A stretch of DNA of 64,000 nucleotides from CAYREV01 sp964423345. Its GTDB lineage: Bacteria; Bacteroidota; Rhodothermia; Balneolales; Balneolaceae. Positions within the stretch are counted from its first letter, which is position 1; each line of letters begins with the position of its first letter. The position numbers and the translations under genes were made by a program. Below are positions 26,411 through 34,026 of this stretch, one piece after another. The notes beneath the pieces are model-generated. The model searched no databases, was not told where the DNA came from, and saw nothing but the letters and a program-made list of their open reading frames with translations. The DNA is taken from contig CAYREV010000009.1 of the NCBI GenBank assembly GCA_964423345.1, positions 1 through 64,000 of the forward strand, written 5' to 3'.

Positions 26411-27136
26411 ATGAAAGAGAAGAAAGAACAATTGCTGATACAATTTTTAGAGGGGGACTTGAGCGAGGAGCGGGAGCCTGAGGTCCTGCATATGATTGCA
26501 GAGGACGAAGAGATGCGTTCCCTGCTCCAATTTGAGCTGAGCCTTCGCCGTTCTGCTTCCCGTATTCCCGGAGCCGATTCCTTCAGCGTCCCCGGAGGCT
26601 TTTCGGCTAACGTAATGCAGGCTATAGAAGCGCGGGAAACGCAGGAAGCGGAATCCGGCTCTTCCCTGTGGGATGAACTGGTGGAAGCCCTTGAAAATCT
26701 CTGGAGGCCCAGGGAATTGCAGTACCGGCCGGCATTCGCCCTGGCTGCGGCAGTGGCCATTGTATCCCTGTTTGTCCTCCCGCAGTTGCAGGACGAAAAT
26801 ATTTCCCGGCAACAGTTTACGGATACCACCCCCCGAACGGAAATGGCATCGGCCGGTATCACAGGGCAGGATGAGCAGGTGTGGACGCGGTTTGTCTACA
26901 TCGATAAGGACGCCGAGTCGGTGGCTGTGGCCGGTGATTTCAGCGACTGGGACCCTGTCAACCTGAACAGGAAAACCCTGAACGGACAGGAAGTTTGGAC
27001 CGGGCTGGTGCCCATGAAGAAAGGAGAGCACCGGTACATGTTTGTGAAAAACGGCAGGGAATGGGTTACCGATCCCCTTGCAACGAATTACGAAAATGAT
27101 GGATTCGGTAATAAAAACGCCGTCATATATCTATGA
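26411..27136 (+). CDS. Membrane anti-sigma factor with C-terminal glycogen-binding-like domain
   Basis: 241 residues. The N-terminal about 75 are cytoplasmic and helical (EQLLIQFLEGDLSEEREPEVLHMIAEDEEM), as in anti-sigma domains but without the HxxxCxxC zinc motif. One membrane segment follows (about 108-126, FALAAAVAIVSLFVLPQL). The C-terminal part (about 158-241) is an early-set beta sandwich of the AMPK-beta/CBM48 type: VAVAGDFSDWDPVNL, then VWTGLVPMKKGEHRYMFVKNG and DPLATNYENDGFGNKNAVIYL. That domain would face the periplasm and could bind alpha-glucan or a protein. It starts 4 bp after the sigma gene. Anti-sigma function is inferred from position and layout. Confidence 0.8.
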   Translation: MKEKKEQLLIQFLEGDLSEEREPEVLHMIAEDEEMRSLLQFELSLRRSASRIPGADSFSVPGGFSANVMQAIEARETQEAESGSSLWDELVEALENLWRPRELQYRPAFALAAAVAIVSLFVLPQLQDENISRQQFTDTTPRTEMASAGITGQDEQVWTRFVYIDKDAESVAVAGDFSDWDPVNLNRKTLNGQEVWTGLVPMKKGEHRYMFVKNGREWVTDPLATNYENDGFGNKNAVIYL

Positions 27137-28395
27137 GGTTAAATACAGTTACTTTAATGTGTGCTTTATTATCCATACCGGTTATTACCCAGGCACAGAA
27201 TAACCAGACGGTTTTTTCTGTGGAGTCGAGGGTGGGATATAGCTCCAACAGCTATCTGAATCCATTCTTTGCGGAATGGGACCCCTCACTCAATTCCGGC
27301 TACGGGCTGCTTAGCGGTTTTATGCAATCTTCCTTCTACGGTGAACATAATGTGCTGGACCTTTCGGCGGGAGTAGTTGTGGAGCCCCTGTTTAGCGGTC
27401 AATATACCTGGAAAGGCGGAATGGGTGTTGCCAATTACACCCGGAAGTTGTCTTCTTCATGGAGCCTGGGTGTTGAAGGGGGAGGAAGTTATTTCAGCGG
27501 TACCTACAACCGCAGCTCTTTCTGGGGGCAGCCGTTTGTGACCTGGTTCCCCTCTATCTTTACCTCCCTGACGATGAAGGCGGGCAGCAATTTTCAATCC
27601 TATGATAATTTTACCACCGGGCAGAATTCCACGACCCGATACGATATTTACGGACTGGAGTTTGAAACATGGCCCTCTTACAACTGGAAGGTCGGCGCAT
27701 CCATATATGGTTCGCTGGATGCCCTGCCGTCTTTCCAGCAGCAGTTTAGTTCCGGATTGGAGCTCACCCGCTCATTCAAGAACGGATCGTCGGTCAGCCT
27801 GACTGCAGGGCTGGAGCAATATCGGTTTGAAACAACGACGACAACCTCGGGGCCGGGGGGACTGCCTATAGGGGGACCTCCGGGCGGAGGAAGTACGACT
27901 ACGACGACCGAAGCGGATCGTATCTACCGTGTCGGATTGACCGGTACCCTCCCGGTAAACGAGACTTTTTCGGTTTTTGTGACGGCCGAAGGCCTGCAGC
28001 GGTCGAACAGCGCCCTAAACCTGGACACACGGGACGTACAGGTCTCGGGCGGGGTGAGAATGCTTATAGATCCGAAATTCGGCCGGTCGGGCAGCCGTAT
28101 ATCACCCGATTGGGATCAAAACAGTAACGGAGACACCCAAGTGGAAATACATTATTCGGGAGAAGGCAAGCTGTACCTGGTCGGTGATTTCAATAATTGG
28201 GACCAAACAGGTATCACCCTTATTGAAAAGAGGAAAAACACCTACAGCGCGCAGTTGGACCTTAAGCCGGGGGCTTATGAATACAAGGTACTGCATGTAA
28301 AAGGCAACGCCAGAGAATGGTTGCAATTTTCCGATGACGTCTACACCGTCGAGGATGAATTTGGCGGTGAAAACGGAATGCTATTTGTTGAATGA
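27133..28395 (+). CDS. Outer-membrane-type protein with C-terminal glycogen-binding-like domain
   Basis: 420 residues, overlapping the anti-sigma stop (ATGA). Signal peptide about 1-21 (ITQAQ). Residues about 25-325 alternate in the pattern of a beta-barrel, with many aromatic girdle positions and one glycine/threonine-rich loop (about 237-258). The last 87 residues (334-420) form an AMPK-beta/CBM48-like domain: LYLVGDFNNWDQTGITL, then YSAQLDLKPGAYEYKVL. This is clearly related to the domain at the end of the anti-sigma factor. Perhaps an outer-membrane partner that shares a ligand with, or signals to, the anti-sigma factor. No known family name recognised for the barrel. Confidence 0.7.
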   Translation: MRLNTVTLMCALLSIPVITQAQNNQTVFSVESRVGYSSNSYLNPFFAEWDPSLNSGYGLLSGFMQSSFYGEHNVLDLSAGVVVEPLFSGQYTWKGGMGVANYTRKLSSSWSLGVEGGGSYFSGTYNRSSFWGQPFVTWFPSIFTSLTMKAGSNFQSYDNFTTGQNSTTRYDIYGLEFETWPSYNWKVGASIYGSLDALPSFQQQFSSGLELTRSFKNGSSVSLTAGLEQYRFETTTTTSGPGGLPIGGPPGGGSTTTTTEADRIYRVGLTGTLPVNETFSVFVTAEGLQRSNSALNLDTRDVQVSGGVRMLIDPKFGRSGSRISPDWDQNSNGDTQVEIHYSGEGKLYLVGDFNNWDQTGITLIEKRKNTYSAQLDLKPGAYEYKVLHVKGNAREWLQFSDDVYTVEDEFGGENGMLFVE

Positions 28396-28411
28396 AAAGA
28401 ATGATAACATT

Positions 28412-29305
28412 ATGAATAATCAAACATCTACATATCAAGGCATTAAAAAACTAACGCTGCTCCTCTGTCTGGCGGCCTTTCCCATACTGGCCTTCGGACA
28501 GGCCACCGACCTCGAATCGGTCGTTGCCGAGGCCCAAAAAGCGGGCATAGAGCAATCCACCCTGGATGAAATAAGAAGCAAGGCCCGGCAAGGGGGACTG
28601 GCAGACGAGGATATAGCCGAGCTGGTACGCCCGGCCGTGGACCTGGCCCAGCAGGGCCTTCCTGCCGATATCATATTCAGTAAGGTGATGGAAGGCTTGT
28701 CCAAGAACGTGCCTGCCAACCGGATATCGGCCGTATTGCAAAAGATCAAGGGTGCTACCGAACAGTCCGAACCCGTGGTGGACCGGTGGATGAATGCATC
28801 GAATGCCGGAGATCAGATACCGTCCGGTTCGGACATGTCTGAAGAGGAATTCCGCAGTGAGATGATTTCGTCCGTTTCCAAGGGACTGATGAGCGGAGTG
28901 CCGGAAGGGGAGATATCCGCACTGCTCGATGAGGTAACATCAACCGGTGCGCTGGCACAGTCGTCGCCCAGAAGTGTGGCTACGGCCGTGCGCGTATTTC
29001 CCGAACTGCCGACCACGGCAGAGAACCCGGAAAAATCGCGCTCTTTCATCATACGCTCCCTCAAAAGCGGTTTTAACTCATCAGAGCTTCAGAAACTTCC
29101 CGGAGCCATGACGGTAGCTCAGCGGCGCAGCCAGCTGCCGGCTGCAAGTGTCATTGAAGGGGTTGCCCAGCAGCTTAGGAGTGGTGTGCCGGCCAAACAG
29201 ATACTTAAGAACCTGTTTAACGGCAATATCGGTGGAGGACCCCCGGGCAGTATCCCCAAAGGCCTGGATAACAAGCCGAATCAGGGAGGGGGCGGCAACG
29301 GATAA
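28412..29305 (+). CDS. Secreted helical protein with repeated G-[VL]-P motif, unknown function
   Basis: 297 residues from the ATG 16 bp after the previous stop. The longer reading from 28334 overlaps the upstream gene and lacks a signal at its start. The signal peptide ends near FGQATD. The mature protein is mostly helical and repeats a short pattern, L-x-x-G-[VL]-P-x-x-x-I-x-x-[LV]-[LV]: AQQGLPADIIFSKV, SKNVPANRISAVL, MSGVPEGEISALL, RSGVPAKQILKNL. It ends in a Gly/Pro/Asn-rich tail. I do not recognise a family. Its place as last gene of the sigma operon suggests an envelope role. Confidence 0.65.
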   Translation: MNNQTSTYQGIKKLTLLLCLAAFPILAFGQATDLESVVAEAQKAGIEQSTLDEIRSKARQGGLADEDIAELVRPAVDLAQQGLPADIIFSKVMEGLSKNVPANRISAVLQKIKGATEQSEPVVDRWMNASNAGDQIPSGSDMSEEEFRSEMISSVSKGLMSGVPEGEISALLDEVTSTGALAQSSPRSVATAVRVFPELPTTAENPEKSRSFIIRSLKSGFNSSELQKLPGAMTVAQRRSQLPAASVIEGVAQQLRSGVPAKQILKNLFNGNIGGGPPGSIPKGLDNKPNQGGGGNG

Positions 29306-29363
29306 CAAGTATCCGTTGAATGCTGTGTCGGCAAGCTATTTATTCAGGACCTGAAAATTATTT

Positions 29364-29388
29364 GTAACCCTTGTTCGGTTCACTCGTC
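29364..29388 (+). promoter_or_regulatory. ECF-type promoter of DUF4382 gene 1
   Basis: GTAACC (29364-29369), 15-bp spacer, CGTC (29385-29388) followed by ATACCT. Same boxes and spacing as at 25743 and 30407. It lies about 43 bp before the ATG. Confidence 0.7.
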
Positions 29389-29431
29389 ATACCTGATGAA
29401 TTAGAGGTCTTAATACAAAAGAGACGTTATT

Positions 29432-30241
29432 ATGAATTACAAGAAATTATCAACATTACTGACGGCTACACTCCTTGCATTTTCGCTCGTGGTTGCCGGT
29501 TGTGACAGCTACAATGCCGATTCCGGCATGGGTACCCTGGAGGTTCGCATGGCCGATGCACCGGCAGATTACGATGAGGTAAATGTACATGTTCTTCGCG
29601 TAGAGGTTAACAATACGGACGACGAACAGGGCTGGCAGGTAGTCAGCGAGCCCGATAAGACGTATAATCTCCTTGAGCTAACCAACGGAGCCTATACGGT
29701 ATTGGGTGAAAAAGAGCTGGAAGCCGGGACCTACGAACAGATCCGGCTGATACTCGCTTCCAGCGGCCACAGTGTGGTGGTTGACGAGGAGTCCAGAAAC
29801 CTGTTTGTCCCCAGCGGCGCGCAGACCGGCGTTAAACTCAACGTTGATGCAGAAATCAAGGAAGATATTACCTATACGCTTCTGCTCGACTTTGACGCCA
29901 GCCGTTCCGTGGTAGAGGCGGGCAACAGCCAATCAGGCGTGCGTTACCTGCTGAAACCGGTGATTCAGGCCGTTAACCAGGCTGAAACCGGCAATATCGC
30001 GGGAACGGTAGATCCTGCCGAAGCTGAACCGGTAATCTACGCCATTGCCGACAGTGATACCCTCTCAACCACCTATGCAGACACGGTTGACGGTAGCTTC
30101 AAGCTGATCGGCCTGGAAGGCGGTACCTATACGGTATCGTTCAATCCCCGTAATGAAAACTATCAGAAGAAAGATACGACGGGAATCGATGTCACGGTGG
30201 GCGAAACCAACGATATCGGCACCGTCGAACTGAATCAATAA
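29432..30241 (+). CDS. DUF4382 lipoprotein, paralogue 1
   Basis: 269 residues. Lipobox VAGC with C24, so lipid-anchored in the envelope. Residues about 33-180 are the DUF4382 beta-sandwich domain: GTLEVRMADAPADYDEVNVHVLRVEV, FVPSGAQTGVKLNV, and LLLDFDASRSVVEAG ending in YLLKPVI. A smaller carboxypeptidase-regulatory-like beta domain closes the protein (about 187-269, GNIAGTVDPAEAEPVIYAI, then FKLIGLEGGTYTVSF). The function of DUF4382 is unknown. First of three tandem copies, each with its own promoter region and terminator. Confidence 0.88.
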   Translation: MNYKKLSTLLTATLLAFSLVVAGCDSYNADSGMGTLEVRMADAPADYDEVNVHVLRVEVNNTDDEQGWQVVSEPDKTYNLLELTNGAYTVLGEKELEAGTYEQIRLILASSGHSVVVDEESRNLFVPSGAQTGVKLNVDAEIKEDITYTLLLDFDASRSVVEAGNSQSGVRYLLKPVIQAVNQAETGNIAGTVDPAEAEPVIYAIADSDTLSTTYADTVDGSFKLIGLEGGTYTVSFNPRNENYQKKDTTGIDVTVGETNDIGTVELNQ

Positions 30242-30279
30242 TTTAAGGTCAAATCCCTAATCGCAAAAGGGTGATTTAA

Positions 30280-30312
30280 GGGGACTGCTCTGACGGGCAG
30301 TCCCCTTTTTTA
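30280..30312 (+). terminator. Rho-independent terminator after DUF4382 gene 1
   Basis: GGGGACTGC (30280-30288) pairs perfectly with GCAGTCCCC (30297-30305) and is followed by TTTTTTAT. Confidence 0.9.
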
Positions 30313-30406
30313 TATCCCGCCGAAACGTTTTCCAAAATCCGGAAGGCACTGGGGGAGGATTGAACCATGGTCACCGATGCGAGGTCAAAGCTTTTAAATT
30401 ATTTCT

Positions 30407-30431
30407 GTAACCATTGCCGTTTTCAGTCGTC
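30407..30431 (+). promoter_or_regulatory. ECF-type promoter of DUF4382 gene 2
   Basis: GTAACC (30407-30412), 15-bp spacer, CGTC (30428-30431) followed by ATACCT, about 66 bp before the ATG. Between this and the site at 29364, the boxes, spacing and flanking ATACCT are identical while the spacers differ. Confidence 0.7.
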
Positions 30432-30497
30432 ATACCTACAGAGTTGCAAGAAAATCAACTTCAGTTTAAAATTACCCCTAAATAAACAGTTAGTATC

Positions 30498-31304
30498 ATG
30501 TTACAACAATTACTATCCAAGCTTGCTATTATACCCCTATTTGCCCTCTTAATTGCCTTTACAGGATGCGGTACCGGTTCCGATTCCGGGTCAGGGACCA
30601 TGACGGTCGAGATGGCCGATGCTCCCATCGATTCCGCTGATGCTGTAAATGTACACATTTTAAGGGTAGAGGTTAACAATTCAGACGATCCCAACGGATG
30701 GACCGTGCTGAGCGAACCCGATCAAACTTATGATCTGCTGGAGCTCACCAACGGTGCTACAACTGTAATAGGTTCCAGTGAACTTGAAGCAGGTACCTAT
30801 CCCCAGATTCGCCTGGTGCTCAGTCAGTCGGGCCACAGCGTTGAAGTGGACGGTAACGTTCATGATATGTTCGTTCCAAGCGGCGCCCAGACCGGCGTTA
30901 AGCTGAACATCAACGCGACCATAGAACCGGATATCGAGTATACGATACTGCTTGACTTCGATGCCAGCAGGTCGGTAGTCGACGCGGGCCAAAACAGCCA
31001 GGTTCCCTATCTTCTGAAACCGGTAATAAGTGCCAAAGAGAAAGCGATTACCGGCAATATAGAAGGTACGGTTGATCCTGCAGATGCAGAACCCGTTGTC
31101 TACGCCATTGCGAACTCCGATACCCTGGCTTCTACCGTTGCCGACACATCCAACGGTTACTTCAAGCTGATCGGACTCGAGGCAGGGACCTATGATGTTT
31201 CTATCGATCCGCGTAACGACAGCTATCAAAGCAAGACCGTTCAAGATGTCAGCGTAACGGTTGAGCAAACCAACTCGCTGGGTACCATTCAGTTAAGTCA
31301 GTAG
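30498..31304 (+). CDS. DUF4382 lipoprotein, paralogue 2
   Basis: 268 residues. Lipobox TGC with C24 (LIAFTGCGTG). Same two-domain build as paralogue 1: the DUF4382 domain (TMTVEMADAPIDSADAVNVHILRVEVNN; FVPSGAQTGVKLNI; LLDFDASRSVVDAG) and a C-terminal carboxypeptidase-regulatory-like domain (GNIEGTVDPADAEPVVYAIANSDTL). Very similar to its neighbours throughout, so recent tandem duplication is likely. It has an ECF-type promoter at 30407 and a terminator at 31337. Function unknown. Confidence 0.88.
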   Translation: MLQQLLSKLAIIPLFALLIAFTGCGTGSDSGSGTMTVEMADAPIDSADAVNVHILRVEVNNSDDPNGWTVLSEPDQTYDLLELTNGATTVIGSSELEAGTYPQIRLVLSQSGHSVEVDGNVHDMFVPSGAQTGVKLNINATIEPDIEYTILLDFDASRSVVDAGQNSQVPYLLKPVISAKEKAITGNIEGTVDPADAEPVVYAIANSDTLASTVADTSNGYFKLIGLEAGTYDVSIDPRNDSYQSKTVQDVSVTVEQTNSLGTIQLSQ

Positions 31305-31336
31305 TATTTGCTGAAACGTACCTAACGTATCGACTC

Positions 31337-31376
31337 AAAAGGCCTGTTCGTTTTTTCGAACAGGCCTTTTTTTATT
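31337..31376 (+). terminator. Rho-independent terminator after DUF4382 gene 2
   Basis: AAAAGGCCTGTTCG (31337-31350) pairs perfectly with CGAACAGGCCTTTT (31357-31370) around a T6 loop, followed by TTTATTT. Confidence 0.92.
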
Positions 31377-31562
31377 TCCCGCCCGGCTAATTGAATTACG
31401 GCCAATGATTGTTATAAATGGATTTTCGGCACCGCATAAAAGGCTCTAATCTTGCGTTATCGGAAATTAAGACCATATTATTTCCCTCTTCCGGCCGAAT
31501 TCTACAGGAACATTTTGGGTGATTATCCATATAACTGAATAGGTAGAATGAACTAATCATTT

Positions 31563-31588
31563 GTACTGATAGGATTTGAACAGGCGAC
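31563..31588 (+). promoter_or_regulatory. Degenerate ECF-type promoter of DUF4382 gene 3
   Basis: GTACTG (31563-31568), 16-bp spacer, CGAC (31585-31588) followed by ACCT. It keeps the position and general form of the sites at 29364 and 30407, with changes in both boxes. This may be a weaker or diverged site. No exact GTAACC/CGTC pair exists between the terminator and this gene. Confidence 0.3.
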
Positions 31589-31625
31589 ACCTATTTAATC
31601 AATCTTCTGAATAAAATTTATACTT

Positions 31626-32456
31626 ATGCCTTTAGAAATACTGAATAAACTGATGAAAGCAGCATACGTACCCCTATTTGCAGCCTTGCTGTTCTTTGCA
31701 GGATGCGGCACCGATGCCGAACCCGGCATGGGTTCGCTGCAGGTGCGCATGTACGATGCACCTATTGACAGTGCGGATGCGGTAAACGTCCATGTGGACA
31801 GGGTAGAGGTAAACAAGACCGGTAGCGCCGGAGAGTGGTCGGTGATCAACACTCCCGACAAAACGTATAACCTTATAGAGCTTGCAAACGGAGCCTATGA
31901 GGTACTGGGAGATACCACCCTGGAAGTGGGAACCTACCAGCAAATTCGACTGGTGCTCAGCCAGGACGGCCATTCGGTTGAAGTGGACGGAAGCGTATAC
32001 GACATGATTGTCCCCAGTGGCGCGCAGACCGGTATCAAGCTGAATGTCAATGCTGAAATTGTGGAGGATATACAGTATGTGCTGCTGTTGGATTTCGATG
32101 CAAGTCAATCGGTGGTTAAAGCCGGGCAGAACAACCCTTCGGTTGAATACCTGCTTAAACCCGTGATACGGGCAAATAATCAGGCGGTAACGGGCAATAT
32201 CGGCGGCATAGTCGACCCCGCAGAAGCGCATGCGGTCGTCTATGCTATCGCCAACTCCGACACCCTGGCTTCAACGGTAGCCGATACCTCCGACGGTTCC
32301 TTCAGGCTGGTCGGATTGGAGGAGGGCACGTATGATGTGGCTTTTGATCCCCGAAATGATAATTACGAAAGTGCCGATACCACCGGCGTTGATGTAGTAG
32401 TGGGAGAGACAACAAACCTGGGCACTATACAACTGCAACAGAGCGGTGTATTGTAA
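31626..32456 (+). CDS. DUF4382 lipoprotein, paralogue 3
   Basis: 276 residues from this ATG; an ATG at 31653 (MKAAYVPLFAALLFF) is equally plausible. Lipobox FAGC with C27. DUF4382 domain (SLQVRMYDAPIDSADAVNVHVDRVEVNK; VPSGAQTGIKLNV; LLLDFDASQSVVKAG), then the carboxypeptidase-regulatory-like tail (GNIGGIVDPAEAHAVVYAIANSDTL). It shares ANSDTLASTVADTS with paralogue 2, so these two are the closest pair. Function unknown. Confidence 0.88.
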   Translation: MPLEILNKLMKAAYVPLFAALLFFAGCGTDAEPGMGSLQVRMYDAPIDSADAVNVHVDRVEVNKTGSAGEWSVINTPDKTYNLIELANGAYEVLGDTTLEVGTYQQIRLVLSQDGHSVEVDGSVYDMIVPSGAQTGIKLNVNAEIVEDIQYVLLLDFDASQSVVKAGQNNPSVEYLLKPVIRANNQAVTGNIGGIVDPAEAHAVVYAIANSDTLASTVADTSDGSFRLVGLEEGTYDVAFDPRNDNYESADTTGVDVVVGETTNLGTIQLQQSGVL

Positions 32457-32486
32457 GCCAATACAATAGCACGGGTTTGTAAAGGC

Positions 32487-32522
32487 AACAGGCCTGCCCC
32501 TTTGAGGGCGGGCCTGTTTTAT
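32487..32522 (+). terminator. Hairpin terminator between DUF4382 gene 3 and miaB
   Basis: AACAGGCCTGCCC (32487-32499) pairs with GGGCGGGCCTGTT (32506-32518) with one G-T pair, then TTATA. It lies between convergent genes and could serve both. Confidence 0.75.
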
Positions 32523-32533
32523 ATGCGCCCATT

Positions 32534-33892
32534 TCAGGCGAGGGCCATTTCCTTGCTGAATTCGCGGATGCTGCTTCGGCCGATAACCTCGCCCATCAGG
32601 GTAGCCGAAGTGCAGTCGGTAATCTCCACCTCTACATATTCCCCCTTCTCGAGGTCTCCACGGTCAAAAACCACCATTTTATTGGTATCGGTACGTCCGC
32701 AAAGCTGCTCGTCGGACCTCTTGCTCGTCCCCTCAATCAGTACCAGGTGGCGGCGCCCGATCTCTTTTTTGTTCAGCTCTTCCTGTATATTCATCTGCTG
32801 TTCGATGATTTCCGAGAGACGTCTCTTCTTGACCTCCTCGGGGACATCATCTTCATATTTTCGCTGCGCGAGGGTACGTCCCCGCTCGGAATAGGCAAAC
32901 ATATAGGCGAGGTCGTACTTCACTTTTGCCATTAGGGAGAGCGTGTCCTCATGTTCCTCTTCCGTTTCTCCGCAGAAGCCGGTGATGATATCTGTAGAAA
33001 GGGTAACGCCCGGGATGATCTCCCTCATCTTGTCCACCAGGTCCAGGTACTGCTCTCGGGTGTAGGGACGCCGCATGCGTTCCAGCACGTTATTATTGCC
33101 CGATTGGGCGGGAATATGAATATAATTGCAGAGGTTGGGCTGTTCGGCAATTACATGCAGCAGCTCTTGAGGGAAATCCTTGGGGTGGGGAGAGGAGAAG
33201 CGTATCCTCATCTCCGGGTCCACCCGGCTGGCCTCATACATCAGTTTGGTAAAATCATTATCGCCGTCCAGGTAGGAGTTTACATTCTGCCCCAGGAGGG
33301 TAACCTCACGGTATCCCTTGTCACTTAACTGTTTCAGTTCGCTGAGAATGCTTTCCATCGGGCGACTCCGTTCACGTCCCCTGGTAAAGGGCACCACGCA
33401 GAAGGCGCACATATTGTCGCATCCCCGCATGATGGTTACAAATGCGCTGACACCGTTGTCCTGGGTGCGAACAGGGGTGATGTCGGCATATGTTTCTTCC
33501 TGGGAGAGGATGACATTTACGGCTTTCCGTCCGTCGTCCACTTCGGCCAGCAGCTTGGGGAGGTCTCGATAGGCGTCGGGGCCTACCACCATATCCACCA
33601 GGCCCTCCTTGTCGATAATCTTTTCGCGTATGCGTTCGGCCATACAGCCCAGCACCCCTACGGTAAGATGGTCTTTCTGCTCTTTCAGCGAGCGAAACTC
33701 CTTGAGGCGGTTCCATACCTTGGTTTCGGCATTTTCACGTATGGAACAGGTATTCAGAAAGATGATGTTGGCATTTTCAGGCTCCTGGACGGGTTCCATC
33801 CCTTCCTCCATAAGAATGGAGTTGACAATCTCCGTATCGGAGAAGTTCATCTGGCAGCCGTAGGTTTCAATATAAAAGGTGCGTCGATCCAA
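32534..33892 (-). CDS. miaB: tRNA-2-methylthio-N6-dimethylallyladenosine synthase
   Basis: Radical-SAM methylthiotransferase that adds the 2-methylthio group to i6A37 in tRNAs reading UNN codons. 452 residues. The N-terminal UPF0004 domain has cluster cysteines C13, C49 and C83. The radical SAM motif is C158, C162 and C165 (RGCDNMCAFC). A C-terminal TRAM RNA-binding domain follows (about 383-445). FTRGRERSRP after the SAM motif is typical of MiaB. In many Bacteroidota miaB sits next to the sigma54 activator/lptE genes; here the sigma/DUF4382 region separates them. Confidence 0.95.
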   Translation of the reverse strand: MDRRTFYIETYGCQMNFSDTEIVNSILMEEGMEPVQEPENANIIFLNTCSIRENAETKVWNRLKEFRSLKEQKDHLTVGVLGCMAERIREKIIDKEGLVDMVVGPDAYRDLPKLLAEVDDGRKAVNVILSQEETYADITPVRTQDNGVSAFVTIMRGCDNMCAFCVVPFTRGRERSRPMESILSELKQLSDKGYREVTLLGQNVNSYLDGDNDFTKLMYEASRVDPEMRIRFSSPHPKDFPQELLHVIAEQPNLCNYIHIPAQSGNNNVLERMRRPYTREQYLDLVDKMREIIPGVTLSTDIITGFCGETEEEHEDTLSLMAKVKYDLAYMFAYSERGRTLAQRKYEDDVPEEVKKRRLSEIIEQQMNIQEELNKKEIGRRHLVLIEGTSKRSDEQLCGRTDTNKMVVFDRGDLEKGEYVEVEITDCTSATLMGEVIGRSSIREFSKEMALA

Positions 33893-34026
33893 TGTACTCT
33901 GCTTTGATTCGCGTTAAAGAACCCGTAAATATAAGAAGTGAGAGGGTACTTTTCTAAAGGAATAGAACGCAGATTACTCGAATCCGGCAAATAGTCACGA
34001 ATTACATATATATGAACCCTCTTCAG

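Noticed and set aside
28334..28411. Upstream extension of the G-[VL]-P repeat protein
   Set aside because: It overlaps the end of the barrel gene in another frame, and the signal peptide begins just after the ATG at 28412.
30367..30552. 61-codon plus-strand ORF before DUF4382 gene 2
   Set aside because: It overlaps the promoter element and the start of the lipoprotein gene and has atypical composition.
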